DNA of 64,000 bases from Cavia porcellus. Taxonomy: Eukaryota > Chordata > Mammalia > Rodentia > Caviidae. The stretch spans positions 33,758,785-33,822,784 of the forward strand of contig NW_026947502.1 of the NCBI RefSeq assembly GCF_034190915.1, given 5' to 3'. Every line of letters begins with the position of its first letter. Within the stretch, counting starts at the first letter, position 1. The notes under the pieces are model-generated. The model saw only the letters and a list, made by a program, of their open reading frames with translations, was not told the origin of the DNA and did not search any database. A program made the position numbers and the translations under genes. This document shows positions 1 through 12,051 of the stretch, in pieces.

Positions 1-1263
1 TAGAATATGTTCAACCTGGGACTTCATGATTTGCCCTTCAGTGGGGATTGCGAAAGGCAGAATGACACCCCAGCTGAAGGACAGGTCACATAGTGGGGTG
101 GGGGTGCATTCTATAGAAGAGAGCATTCATTCACCCTAAAAACACTGTTTACATAAACAAAATAAAAATGACATAAAACATATAAACAGCATAAAATCAT
201 GTGACAAGTAACACACCTTCTATAAGAGCAGAGAGTTAAAATTAAGGATACAAAATATATAGCTCATGTTTTGTGACACTACATGTCTTTCTACTGTTTA
301 ACTCTGACAACTACTTTATTGCTAGTCTAGTTTAAAATCTTAAAAAGTCAAGCATTTTTAGACTTCAAAAAAGTTGCTGAAGTCACACTTATTTTCCCCA
401 TTTCTCTAGAAATTCTAAGATTTCTGTGGAAAATAAGGGATAGGCTCTACCCTATGTGAATTACATTTTCATATTCATACAGGGAAACTATCTTTATACA
501 AAATTATCATAAATATTCTGAACATGGTTAGGAATCCAGAGACAATTTTTACTTGTTGACACACACTTATTAATGCCTACCATGTGCCAGAAATTGAGAA
601 AATAATTCAAAGATATCACTGTATTAAATATATTTCCTATAACAAACATTAAATTTAATTATGAATATTAAGCATACTAATTATATTTAATTACTAGAAC
701 AGCTGAATTTATTTAGAAGAGGTGTTAACTTACTGACTTCATTCTTATAATTCTAGAGACTACTAACTTTCCCAAGAAAATCTCTATATGCCAAGAAATT
801 TGCTGTTGATTTTAAGAATTCCTTAAAACAATTGAGGTTTAAGAGAGCCAGGCACAAACTGAGTGGTCAATGCGCAAAGAATTAAAAAAAGTTCATTTGA
901 TCATAGCCCAGTTCTCTGGTGGTTCTCACATTTCTGGGCATTCTTGGAATTAAGGGTTCCTTAGATTTGAAACCAAATATATATGTCCAGGGTTCCTGGT
1001 CAATCCTGCCTCGTCTTAAACTCACAAATGCCCTCAATGTTTTCTGTTCAATAATGAAGATTAGCAGGCTGATGTGATTATGTAAATGGCACTAACTGGC
1101 TGGAGACTGTATTTGCAGTCACCTTCCATTAAAGGAGTGACAGAAGACAACCACAGCAAAAAGGACTATGAGACAGAGACTGGTGGGGTTTTGACATAAA
1201 GTTCAGCTTGCTGACAAGCACGGCTGCTGCAGGCTCATGTTAAAACTGTTCACACCAGTATAC

Positions 1264-1267
<4 letters not shown>

Positions 1268-1304
<37 letters not shown>
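1268..1304. repeat. (CA)n microsatellite
   Basis: An uninterrupted CA dinucleotide run of about 37 bases. Confidence 0.97.
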
Positions 1305-1308
<4 letters not shown>

Positions 1309-2100
1309 CATTCACAGACTCTCTCCCACCCATTTCTGCTTTGTTAAGAGAAATCGCCAAGCCAGCAGTGTAATAGCACACTATTAGAGAAATCTAAATG
1401 AACATTTGAGCTTTTCTTATTCCCCTAGGATAATGGTTAGTGATGTACTTGGTCCATTTCTTCTTGACAGGGAGCAGAAAAGAAATTGTTACTTTTACCC
1501 ACTGACCTTTGGCATTATGCTTTGATTTCTTGTTCTGTTGCTCTTCTCTGTTCACTGGCCCAGTAAAGGAAGGTCTATCCCTAGCCCTGAGACCTTAGAG
1601 GAAATCTTTAGCAATGGTCACACTAATTGGAAAAAAGCAAATAACAGTCAGGCAAGCCTAGGGCTGGGAATTTCATTTAGTATCCCTTTCTTAAACATTC
1701 ATAATCAGGCCTCTTCCCAGGAAGGGTCAGAGCAGATGGGAGTTTTGCTAACACAGCTCCCAGCTGTATTTGCAAGCTCAGGTATGCAAGGGGAATAGTC
1801 TGCAATTCCACCATGGGTTTTGCTGTTATAATCTTCGAAAATACTTGCTTGCATTTCTGGGGGGCAATTAATTATCACGGAATGACTGTGAGGAAAAAGA
1901 AAAGAAAACGATATTTTTTTTCCTAGTCACCAGGCACAAAGCACCCTGGTCTGGGGGTGTTGCGTGGGACTTGATTTAAGAAGGAACAAATCAGCAAAAT
2001 AGTGCAGAAGTGGCATCAGAGACATGACAGCTTTCAGGGTCTGAGTTAGAGACAGACTGGATGCTGAGTGACATACGGCATTTGAGGAACTCAGGTAGAA

Positions 2101-2169
2101 CACTGTAATCAAGTGTATTGGACATTCTTATTTATACATAAATTTTTATGTTCATTTCTATTTGCTTCC
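2101..2169 (+). repeat. 69-bp direct repeat, copy 1
   Basis: This segment matches 2776-2844 in the same orientation at 64 of 69 positions with no gap. It runs from CACTGTAATCAAGTG to TTTGCTTCC. The flanks do not match. The match is far closer than two old dispersed repeats would show, so a local duplication is likely. Confidence 0.93.
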
Positions 2170-2192
2170 CCCCCACACACACACACAAACAC
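2168..2192. repeat. C-run plus (CA)n tract
   Basis: A short run of C followed by a CA dinucleotide tract, directly after copy 1 of the 69-bp repeat. It marks one edge of the duplicated block. Confidence 0.85.
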
Positions 2193-2775
2193 CATTCACC
2201 AAAAGTGCAGCAGAAGGCAGGTGCGGCTAGGTCTGTATCATGATCCATGCCCCTGCTCTGGAAGCTTTCTTCACAGTTTCTGAAGATAGGAGAGAAGACA
2301 GAGCCTCCGAGAAGCTCCGTTTCACCTCAGTGGCCCTCCCTGGCAAGGACTTGTCTGGATGAATGGCCATGAACTAGCTCCCTTAGTTTTGCTATAGTTA
2401 TTGTCTTACTCTATCCTGTTACCCTTTTCTAAGCTCAAGCCCCATCTTGCAAGAATGTCTGCCTTGTGTTTGCAGTGCCTTGTACAGGGTACCATGACTC
2501 ATTATTACGGCCATTCTGGGTTATTGTCAGTGGGATGCTCAGCTGCCTCCCACAGAGAGCCCAGGAATGTGTTGGCACCAGAAGTAGTATGCCAATAGGT
2601 CATAATGAAATGCATCAGAGTACTACCTAATGTGTAGACATTTCTAAAAGGAAAAGCACCTGTAGCTCAGTCTGTCCAAAGACAAAGGCACTATCTTAAG
2701 GCTCGGTAGGGAATCTCCCAGTGCTGCTGATCTGAAGCAAAGGTCAGCTACAAGAAAATATTTTCAATTCTCTAA

Positions 2776-2844
2776 CATTGTAATCAAGTGCATTGGACAT
2801 TCTTACTTATACATAAATTTTTATGTACATTTCTGTTTGCTTCC
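2776..2844 (+). repeat. 69-bp direct repeat, copy 2
   Basis: Partner of 2101-2169, about 675 bp away, with five substitutions and no gap. It lies in otherwise unique intron. Confidence 0.93.
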
Positions 2845-3754
2845 ATGAAAGGAATTCTCCAAAACCAAATTACAAGGTCAATCAATAAAGCCAAAATGTC
2901 TAGCAGAAACATTGTATCTACATTCCCCATGGTGCCTTTACCCTAGTTTCTACCAGTTATCATCCTGAGAGGTGCTCTAATGTGTTCATAGACATCCCCA
3001 AGACCACAGATAACCTACATAACCAGGAAGAGAAACAAGCCCACTCCCTCTGATAACACAGGTGAAGACAATGACACTTGGAGGAAGTGCTTAAGTAGGG
3101 GAACAGCCAGATTGGTAGGAAATCCATCACATCAGCACCAGCCAGTCCCTCTGTTACTGGCTTCTCCTCAGGACAGAGAAGATGAGAAAAATACTGGCTC
3201 GGGACTCCTTAGGCCTCTTTCTGGCTGAGACAGTGACATGGACCTTAGGAATGTTTGCTCCATTTTTCAAGGTCTGGAAAGGTGAATCTCATGGGCCAAA
3301 GGGAGAGAAGTCAGAAAGAGAAGAGATTCTGAAGTCTACAAGTTTCTTGACCCAAAAAGTCCTTAAGGACGAATGGGCTTGAGGTCTCATGAGCTGCAGA
3401 GAGCTATGCAGGATCAGACGGAAATGATAAGCAGATAGGTGTCCAGTGTGTGTCTCTCTCCTTTTTCTTCCTTAAGAGAGATCCAAATGGTACTCTGAAG
3501 CACTTTGAAGTCCTGAAACGCTGAGGTCCCTGGCTTCAGTGGGATGGACACCATCTTATCCAAGGCTGCAGAAGAGAGCTGATCTTTTGATACCACTTAG
3601 GCCAGTGAAGGGAAGGCAAAGATCTGTGACCCTAAAGAAATAGCCCCCAGGTCGAGTATGGTACAAGGACCAGACACACTGCTTTTTCCCAAACAGAACA
3701 GAGGCTCTTCTGTGCTTGCCTGATGTGTTACCTTGTGGTATCTCTGGGGAAGTT

Positions 3755-3845
3755 TGCAGACATTTTCTGAGTGCCCAGGAATGTGGTAGGTGCTATACAG
3801 AAAACAAAAGGAAATGGACTCCCTGCTCTCACGGTATCAACTACT
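3755..3845 (-). mobile_element. L2 LINE 3'-end fragment
   Basis: The pattern of the ancient L2 3' end is visible in reverse: a phrase like 'gtgcccaggaatgtg', then 'aggtgctatacag', then 'ccctgctctcacgg'. Edges are approximate. Confidence 0.55.
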
Positions 3846-4009
3846 CTCACCCTTGCTCTAAATATGGCTTTGCAGGTTCACTGGTCTCCTAATTAATCCC
3901 TGCATCCTCAGCTTTTCCCTTAACTGATTCATTCTCATCCATTAAAACAGTTGTGACTATCTACAGTGTGACATGCCTGAACCAGGCACAGGGGATAGGC
4001 AAATGAGCA

Positions 4010-5885
4010 TGCAGTAATATCCTGGGACTGATACCCAGAGGGGATGTGGGCACCGCCTATGGGATGAGCATGACAAGAGGAGCAGTGTGAGAAGGGGCAC
4101 AGACTGAGCATTTGTGGTACGAAACCTCACACACTGAAGTCCTAACTCCCAAGGAAGTGGGGCCTTTGAGAGACCATTAGGTCCTGAGGGCAGAGCCCCT
4201 ATGAATGGGACTGGTGCCTTGTAAAACAGACTACAGAGAGTTGCCCAGTCCTTCCTGCCACTGAAAATGTAGAGAAAAGTTGCCATCTGTGAGAAATAGG
4301 ACCTCACCAGACCTCAAAGGTACTGGTACCTTGACTTTGAACTTTCCAGCCTTCAAGACCATGCAGATCAATTTCTGTTCTCTGTAAGCCATCATGCATA
4401 TGGTATTTTTGTTACAAAAGGTCAAATGGATACAAAAATCCAATACCAAGTGGCATATTACTGTAACAGTATGTACAAATGTATGGCACATTTGGAACTG
4501 GGGAAGGGGAAGGGCTGGGCGAGTTTTGAGGAGCCTGCTAGAAAGATCTGGAAAGATCCCCTACTTTTCTGCTACGAATGAAGCTTTAAAGGCAATCCTA
4601 ATAAGGGCACAGAAAGAAAAGCCTGAATGATCTTAGAGAAAAATGTAAGGAATCCTCAACAGAATTTTGGTAGGAATTGGTTAGTAATTATTTTCTAGTG
4701 TGGACTTAGATGAAAATAAGGGGCATGTTATTGGAAACCAGAGGAAAGGCCATGCTTCTTAAAAAGTGGCAAAGACCTTGGCTAAACTGTGTTTTTCTCT
4801 AAATGTTTTGTGGAAGCATAACTCACAATCAATGAAATTGGATACCTGGCTAGCGAATTCCCTGTGCAAAGTGTTAATCAAAAGTGTAGCAGAACTTAAA
4901 GATACGGAAAATCCTCAGCCTACCTATATCACAAAAAATGAGAAAGCACATTCTGGAGAAAAATCTAAGGTTGTGACCAACTAAGGCCTTGTTAAGGAGA
5001 TTAGTATGGACCAGCCATGTTAACAGAAGCCAGGCACTATTTCTGAAGACAGAGATTAGTCATTCATCTAAACAGAAGATGGTAGCTTTTGTCCAAAACA
5101 GTGGAAGAATAACTCATAAGAAATCATTAGGGTTTCCACACTCCTACACTAGAGTGCAAGCCTCATCCCTTACGGGGTCACCAGAACTCCCATTAGGGCA
5201 ATACACAAAGAACCAAGGGGTGGAGCCACCATAGGGCAATTCCAGCCCAGGGAGTCTTGTATATAAAACCCAAATTCAGAGCCACTAGGGGCAATATACT
5301 TGGTACCTTAAGGCTCCACCCTTTTCCCAGCAAAACTGGGGGTGGGGGGATTAAACACCACTGGAGTGGGTCCAGAAACCTGCCCCAGTGGGACCGGAGG
5401 GCAGGAGTCTACCCAAATGGGCCTAGAGGCAAAGCATCAAGTCAAGAAAGCCTTGAGATTTAATGGTTTGTCCTCTTAAGGTTGGTTATTCCTTTATTTC
5501 CTATTCTCACCTTTTTGGAATAAGAATGATTACTGCTTCTCCTCTGCCTGTCCCACCACTGTATTTTGGAAGCACATAATATTGGTTTCACAGCTTCACA
5601 GCTGGAGAACCATTTGCCTGAGGGTGAACTGTACCTTGAGTTTCACCCATATCTTGTTTCCATGACACTTAGTTGAGACGTTCAGCTTAGAGTTTAAAGT
5701 TGGAATCAAAATGAGTTTAACATTTCATGGTTATTGGGAGAGAATGGATGAAACAATGCATGTAAGGAGGAAGACACACATTTTGGGGGACCAGGGGCAG
5801 AATACTGTAGAATAATTTCTTTTGGTTTCCCCTTCCCTAAATTCATGAAACCTAATTAGAAATATGACTATAATTAAAAGTAGAG
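4010..5885 (+). mobile_element. Decayed MaLR (ERVL-type) provirus remnant
   Basis: The layout reads as LTR, internal region, LTR start. At about 4120-4260 there is MLT1/MST-type LTR sequence (AAGTCCTAACTCCCAAGG, then GTGGGGCCTTTGAG). From about 4640 to 5800 lies the non-coding internal sequence I associate with MaLR elements (AAATAAGGGGCATGTTATTGG, AAGTGGCAAAGACCTTGGCT, CTGTATTTTGGAAGCACATA). Near 5800 the 3' LTR begins, soon losing similarity. No retroviral gene reading frame survives; MaLR elements carry little or no coding capacity. The copy is old, with many small changes. Confidence 0.62.
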
Positions 5886-6059
5886 ACTTTCAGTTTTATT
5901 TCACAAGATTTTTTACTTTCTAGGTTATATATATTTTTATCCTTAATCTCCTCTATGAGGTTATAACTTAATGAAATCTTTAGGATTTCTATGCATATAC
6001 ACAGACATATTCCACCCACACACTCAGGGCTCTCTCAAAATGTATCAAGTCTGACCAAA

Positions 6060-6592
6060 GAACAAGAATACAAGGAAACTCACTCTACCCTGAGCCACAG
6101 GAGCCTACCACTTTCCCTTATATCGGCACAGATGTCCCATTTTACTGGGTCCAAGAGCCACTTTTTGTGGCCCTCAAGGCTCCTTAGGATCTATCCTTGC
6201 TCTCCTCCCCAGCTTCATACTCTTGGGTACTGGCTGCCTTCTCTCTTCTCACTTTCTTTAGCACACCAACCCTTTTCCCTCCTTTGCTGACTCAGAATCT
6301 TCACAGAGGTTTCTCCCTCCATAAAGAGCACATTTCTCTGTTCTTTGCCTGTTGGCACTTAAGACTCATCACCCCCAAAGAGGCTACTCATGCAGTCCAG
6401 AGTGACTCTTAGGGCCTCCTGCTTGGATGTCACTTAATGCTCATCACAAATAATGAGATACTTGATTTCATTTTTCCTGTCTTTCCCAAAAGACTTCCAT
6501 AAATATGGGGTAGACAGAATTCCAAACACATAGCATGGTGGCCAACAAATGGAAGGCATCTGTAAGTATTGTTGAATAAAAGAATTATATAA
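6060..6592 (+). mobile_element. L2 LINE 3'-end fragment
   Basis: A pyrimidine-rich stretch typical of the L2 3' region leads into the characteristic end with ACACATAGCATGGTGG and TGTTGAATAAA. The left edge is uncertain. The small frames crossing it are chance. Confidence 0.5.
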
Positions 6593-7695
6593 ACCCCAAC
6601 AGAGTGGAATCTGACTTAATGACTTTTATCTCACTACCATCAGTGCATGAGTGTAGCTTTCTGAATTGGTCCTATCAAAGTTATAGAAGGAGAGACTCCA
6701 ACACTAAAGTCTTTCATTACATTCACCAACAGCCTCCCTTGGTACTTGGCAAGAGAAGCGATACAGCTCCACACCAGGGCAGAGAGGCACCTCCCCACCA
6801 GCTCTCCACTTGGTGGGTAGTTCATGGCTATGGGATGTCGAGCCAGAGACTCATCCTTCCCATCAGGTCCACATCACGAGAAGGAGGCTAGATCTGCAGT
6901 GTAGTGGAAAGCCTGACACACTAGCACCTCCAGCTGTGGGAGAATCAGAGACCAGACAGACTGTGGAAAGATCTTTCATTACTCAGCAACACAGCTGCAT
7001 CAGATTCAATGTACACACATAAAAGATCATTTAAGAGAGAGCCATGGAAAGGTAACGAAGTCCTCCAACTAATTAACTTTCATCTCTCCTATATTTCTGT
7101 GCATGCAAGGCCTGCCCTCTGCCCACCCACTCCATGAGAAATACTAAACAACAAAACATTAGCTTGAGAACTTCTATTTAAACACAAGTCTTTCTAAGTA
7201 TTACCTTAGATGTCCATCTAAATCAACCTGAGCCCATTTTCTGGTACCAGAATCCACATGCTCAGTGCCCCAGATGGATCCTACCATGGTGGGTGATATC
7301 CATCAAGAATCTTTTCCATCATTTCTTGGCTGAATTAATCTGATATAAAATGTCTAAACTGAAAACCTGAGAGTTGGGATCCTGATAAGTTTCACAGAGC
7401 AGCAAGAAGTCAACTGTAGATTAAATAATAACAAAGACCAAGAAAAGAGAATTGAGAAAATTAAAACAGGAGTAAGAAAAATTTTCAAAATCCAACCCAA
7501 TAACTTTTGTTCAAGAAGATAACATACTTCTTGCGGAGCCACAGGGGTCCTGATCTAACCAGATGTTTCGGTGTTCCCAGAACTTGGGGAATGTCAGCCT
7601 TCATGATTTGGGGGATTTCAACATCTTCAGTGAGCTGCGGAGTGATGCGATCTTGTTTATTTCTCAACGTCTAGGGACAGATATGTTAACCTGAT

Positions 7696-7723
7696 TTTCA
7701 TCTTTGTGGCCCCAGACCTAACC
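7696..7723 (+). repeat. Exact 28-bp repeat, copy 1
   Basis: From TTTCATCTTTGTGGCC to AGACCTAACC, identical to 8440-8467. The bases on either side differ between copies. Confidence 0.95.
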
Positions 7724-8392
7724 CCAGATGGAAACATACAGAGTGATTAGAGAGCAGGCATACCCCCTCACCTTCCTCTTCCTAGTACACTTAACCTTGA
7801 AGCAGGAAATATGCACTCTGTGCTTCCTTCCTGAACAGGATGGAAACCTAGAAACACAACACCTGCAGTCCCACCATTCCGGGTAGCATAGTGAGTGCTT
7901 TGTTCTAGAAATGGAGATAGGAAATGAGAAGATGTCATTAGCCAGCTTCTGGCCCTGTAAACAACCATTCCCAACTCCACAGAGGCAGGGCATCTTAGCA
8001 TCTGGGCACAAACACATCCTGGGAATTCAACCATAGAACATTTTCTATCTCCTCTATATAGAAAATGCCTCCAAAAAACCCACAAGATTTATTACCTTGG
8101 AGTCCATGGGATATATGAACTACCTCTAGGGGACAGTGCCACATAGGAACCTGGCAGAGGAGGTGCTAAGCTTCCAGGGCAGAGGCTGCACTCCCTCAGG
8201 ACCATGCCTAGGAACCATCTCACCAGGGAGAAGACCAGGAGGCTGACTGGAAGCCCTTATCAGTGAGCCTGTCCCAGCTAACTCCAGCTTCAAATGGCAT
8301 TTAAAGTATAACTTTAAAAAAAAAGGAAAACAAGGCAGGATAAGATAAACATATGACACATTTCACAGAAGTACTACTGCATGCGTCATTTG

Positions 8393-8393
<1 letters not shown>

Positions 8394-8440
<47 letters not shown>
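8394..8440. repeat. (AT)n microsatellite
   Basis: An uninterrupted AT run of about 46 bases that passes directly into copy 2 of the 28-bp repeat. Confidence 0.97.
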
Positions 8441-8442
<2 letters not shown>

Positions 8443-8467
8443 CATCTTTGTGGCCCCAGACCTAACC
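8440..8467 (+). repeat. Exact 28-bp repeat, copy 2
   Basis: Identical to 7696-7723 and wedged between the AT microsatellite and the palindrome at 8468-8489. The placement suggests it was copied in during repair at the AT tract. Confidence 0.95.
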
Positions 8468-8489
8468 TTGCAAATATATATATTTGCAA
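8468..8489. repeat. Perfect 22-bp palindrome
   Basis: The half-site TTGCAAATATA is followed directly by its exact reverse complement, with no spacer. It sits at the end of the duplicated 28-mer. Confidence 0.95.
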
Positions 8490-9084
8490 ACCTAGACCAT
8501 TCAATTTGTTGCACAATGAAATATTTGCTTTTCCTTCTGTCCTCCTCTCCAAGGAACTAAAAATCCCAAGCAACTGTTCACATCTCTATCATAGATTATC
8601 TCTTATTCTCTGTTGCTCTTGTCATCAAGATCATCCAATCTATACCTTCTGTTTCAGAGAGGAAAACAAAGGAACAGAGAAGTTAAGTTGCTTGCATGAG
8701 TTATAAAATCATGCTCAGTGAAGGCCCATATGGTATTTCTATTGATTTAAAAATACTCTTACGGATTAAAAGCAATTAAAGTAGCATGTGGTTTCAAAAA
8801 CCACAGAAGGGATTAACAAACCAAGAATTACTGCCTGAGGTAGATACAGTTCAACACTAAGCCCAGACCACTTGCTTAACAAGAAACAGAGCTTAGGGAC
8901 AAGATACCCAACTTCTACATAGAGGCACCTCCAGGATGTAGAGCACACTGGCTGGTGGCTTTGGCAGGATGGCAAACACACCTGTCCTGTCAGCTTGCCC
9001 TGAGACTGCTACAGAGGCAGCTCTGAGACACAGGCCAAGAGCAGGGACACTGAAGGCAGGAAGACTGCCAGTTAGTTTCCAATT

Positions 9085-9215
9085 TAACCTACACCTGAAC
9101 AGTCTCATCCATAAAATGAAGATTATGATACGGTCCTGGAAGATTGCTGTAAGAAATCAGCAAGATCTTTGCTCAATGAACCTAATACACAGTAAGTGGT
9201 CAGGAAATGCTTGCT
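9085..9215 (+). mobile_element. MIR SINE fragment
   Basis: The core-to-tail pattern of MIR is visible: CAGTCTCATCCATAAAATGA, then AAGATTGCTGTAAGAAATCAG, then a degraded 'acacagtaagtggtcagg' end. Confidence 0.65.
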
Positions 9216-10353
9216 TCCCTGTCTTCCTCCAAGTGGCATGCATTTGGAATATGTAGTTCAATTCATATACTTAAAGTACATATTTGAAAAAAAATAGCCA
9301 CAAGGAAGTTTTTCAGTTTACAAAGGTAATTCCAGAGAGGGCAAGCCCAAAATCTACAGTCCTCTTAGGAATAGCACCAAAGCTCTCATCAGAACCCCAC
9401 CCAAGCCTAGAACATGGTCTGGGAAGGTCCACTGAGTTTAAGACAGAACATAAGACATTTTGTAGAGAAAGAGCCTGAACTCCATCACTGCAAAATCATG
9501 GAAACTAATGTGGGCACAATCAAACACAGGTAACTGGCAATATTTTGAGATGTGAAACACCAGGAAGCTGTCTGGGTACCCAGGAATCACCCACCTTCTG
9601 CGTGGCCATGTGTCTTCCAAACCTAGACAGATAAGTGTATGTATAATCAATCGGTTCAAAGCCCCCTGTAGCAGGAGGCAGTGCTTTGTTGTAAAACAAA
9701 ACTCAGATGAAATAACCATCATCCTTTCAAATATCCTCTGAGAGTTTGGTATTTGAGGCACATTCTGTGATGTACTTCTCTCTGACCTCAAACACTTTGA
9801 TTCTTTTTTTCAACTTCACATAAAAGAGAGAAAGCTCTCAGATTGGTCTACTGTACCAAGAGCCTCGACTGGATCTGAATTCTTTGCTAGTGTGGAGAAA
9901 TTAGTTGTTATTCCAGATAGTTAGGAAGTGTGGAGATGAAGGGCCACTGCATTAGAGAGGCCCAGCCCTTTGGGAAGTTGGGCTGTCTCGTTCCTTACTT
10001 AAAAATAGCTAAGTTCCCACTGTTCCCTAAGGCTCTGAAGGGTACACTTAGATACTGCCAGTTCTGTCCTGACATCCTTTCCTACCATTCACAATACACT
10101 TTCAGAATTAGAGAATGTGCCTTGTCCGGAAGGCTTAAAACAAATGCTTCAATTTTGCGTTCTCCAAATGAAAATCAATGGCAGCAGAGAGGTACAATCA
10201 ATGTTCAGTGGTCTGTAGGGGAGTTCTCACCCCATCCCAACCTGCCACCCACATAGAACAATAAATCAGAAGTAGCCATCCTGATTGGCAGAGAATCTCT
10301 GCGAGCAGAGCCCTCTGCAGGCTTAGGATTCTCTTTTGCCCTATGCCCTGTGA

Positions 10354-10432
10354 CAGTGGTGACAAACCTAGAGCACATGGGTGCAGCGGGTTGTTTGTTA
10401 CCACTGAAAGCTCTAAAGGTTCACCATCACTG
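10354..10432 (-). mobile_element. Short terminal-inverted-repeat element, copy 1 (79 bp)
   Basis: On the minus strand it starts CAGTGATGGTGAACC and ends TTTGTCACCACTG, the ends being imperfect inverted repeats of each other. It aligns along its length with 27839-27913 and in its left two-thirds with 57539-57610. The ends beginning CAGTG and the imperfect 8-base flanks (TGTTAGGG and TCACAGGG) suit a non-autonomous hAT-type DNA transposon. Family not identified. Confidence 0.6.
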
Positions 10433-10489
10433 CCCTAACAGAATGCTTTGCTTAAGAAGGTCTCAGAAAATATTTTAGAAACGTAACCA

Positions 10490-10825
10490 TTGTGATTTAG
10501 ATCTATAAGGGTCCCTAACAGCCTCATGTGTTTGGAAGGTGACTGAATCACGGGGGTGCTACACTCTCCAGGGGATAATGATGACTTGCTATTTGGAGAC
10601 AGGGCCTGATAAGAGGTAGGTCACTGGGCATGACCCCAAAGGGTGTATGCTTGTCCCCAGCTCCTTTTCTCCTCTTGGATGACATGGTGTAATCAGCTTT
10701 CGTTTGGCATTCCTTTTCCTATGCCATTCTGCTATGGATATAGTTAACTATGGACAGAACCTCCTGAAAACTTCCAGCCAAAATAAACCTCTCCTCTTTA
10801 AATTGTGGGTGTTTGGTATCTTATT
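10490..10825 (+). mobile_element. LTR-like dispersed repeat
   Basis: The order of phrases matches an LTR-type repeat common in mammals: an early GTGACTGAATCACGGGGG, then GAGGTAGGTCACTGGGCATG, then CCAAAATAAACCTCTCCT near the end. I read it as a MaLR/ERVL-type solo LTR, but the family is not certain. No coding capacity. Confidence 0.5.
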
Positions 10826-11034
10826 TGGAGATGAGGAAAAGCCAACTTCTACACTAAGTCAGGAAGAATCATACAGTGTTGTAAAAAGAATTCTTTTGAA
10901 AACAGGCCTATTTGCCAGTAGCCTCTCTGGCATGTAACCCCAGAGCTTGACTGCACTGCTTCCCAAAGGATCCACTTTATTAGCCAGCCTTACAGCCTTA
11001 AGGGCCCAGTAACCACTGTCATCCTCCCAGGCAG

Positions 11035-11800
11035 CTAGTGATCAGTTTTCTGTCACTATAGATGAGCTTGTGTTCTCTAAAGTCTCATGGAAATGATGAC
11101 CACAAAGTATACACTTTGAGTGAGGTACTAGTTTTACTCACTCAAAATCAATTCTAGATTCACCCATGTTGTCAGATGTATCAAAAGTCTATTTCTTAAT
11201 GTTGAGTAGAAATCCACTGCAATGGACACACTGTAATCTGTTTATCCATTCAACTTGGGTTACTTCCTACATTTTTTCAATTACAAATAAAGCTGATATG
11301 AATATTCACCAGTCTATCTTTATATGTACACAAGCTTTCAGTGCATATTTTAGAATGAAATCATCTGTTGGACATGTTTTGCAAATATTTTTCCCACTGT
11401 GATTTGCCTTTTTATTTTTAAATTTTATTATTATTTTTTGTTTTGAGGCAGAATGTGGCTTATGTTCAAGCTGGCCTTAAGCTCACTATGTGATCCAGGT
11501 GGTCTCAAACTCACAATGATCCTCCTGCCTGAGCCTCCGAGGGCTGGGATTGTAGGTGTACATCATGACACTTGGCATTGTTTTTATTTTTATGAAAGTG
11601 CCTTTCTAAATTTTAACAGAATCTACTTTGTTGATTCTTTTTTCTTTTGCACCAGCTATTCATTAGTGTCTTACTTGAGAAATCTTTCTCAACCTCATGA
11701 TCACCATTTTATGTTTTTTTAAAAAAATTTTATAGTTGTACCTCTTATATTTCATTTATAACCTGTCTAAAGTTAATTTTGTATATTTAATTGGCATTTA
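11035..11800 (+). mobile_element. Old L1 LINE 3'-end fragment, split by a B1
   Basis: The old mammalian L1 3' pattern is clear: 'ttctagattcacccatgttg', TCTGTTTATCCATTCAACTT, ACAAATAAAGCTGATATGAA, and further on GAGAAATCTTTCTCAACC and TTTTATAGTTGTACC. A B1 interrupts it at 11433-11576. No ORF2 protein portion is present. Confidence 0.75.
11433..11576 (-). mobile_element. B1 SINE inserted in the L1 fragment
   Basis: In reverse, GATCCTCCTGCCTGAGCCTC and GGGCTGGGATTGTAGGTG are the 7SL-derived B1 landmarks. A 12-bp duplication, TTTTTATTTTTA, flanks it at 11409-11420 and 11581-11592. The B1 is therefore younger than the L1 piece. Confidence 0.9.
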
Positions 11801-11888
11801 CATATGTAAATTTGTGGTATCATAAAATACTCATAACAAATATTAATTGAAAAGCATCTAATATGTTTTATATACAGTATAGTTATTG

Positions 11889-11908
11889 TTTGTTATTCAA
11901 ATAACAAA
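11889..11908. repeat. Short perfect inverted repeat
   Basis: Arms of 9 bp (TTTGTTATT and its complement) around a 2-base centre. AT-rich and short, so it may be chance. Confidence 0.6.
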
Positions 11909-12051
11909 TACCCATGACCAGAAGAATAGGTAGGAGTAGACAGCAATATTTTATGATAATATTACCATTATTTATTTTCTCTTTCTTTTGCTTTTCTTTC
12001 AGTTTTTTATTGCAAGCATCAACTATCATTAATCAAAATAAACTAGGACCA

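Larger units (their letters stand above)
1..4009. other. Intron, mostly unique AT-rich sequence
   Basis: Apart from the CA tracts, the 69-bp direct repeat and one L2 piece listed separately, this stretch holds no supported gene. Short matches to old MIR/L2 sequence are possible near 556-625 and 3055-3130 but are too decayed to call. All open reading frames are short and interrupted. Confidence 0.6.
5886..11034. other. Intron, unique sequence between listed repeats
   Basis: Outside the separately listed L2, MIR, microsatellite, small inverted-repeat element and LTR-like copies, I see no gene. Stretches 6600-7690, 7724-8390 and 9220-10350 look like unique intron without clear signals. Open frames here are under 120 codons, interrupted and without recognisable domains. 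Confidence 0.55.
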
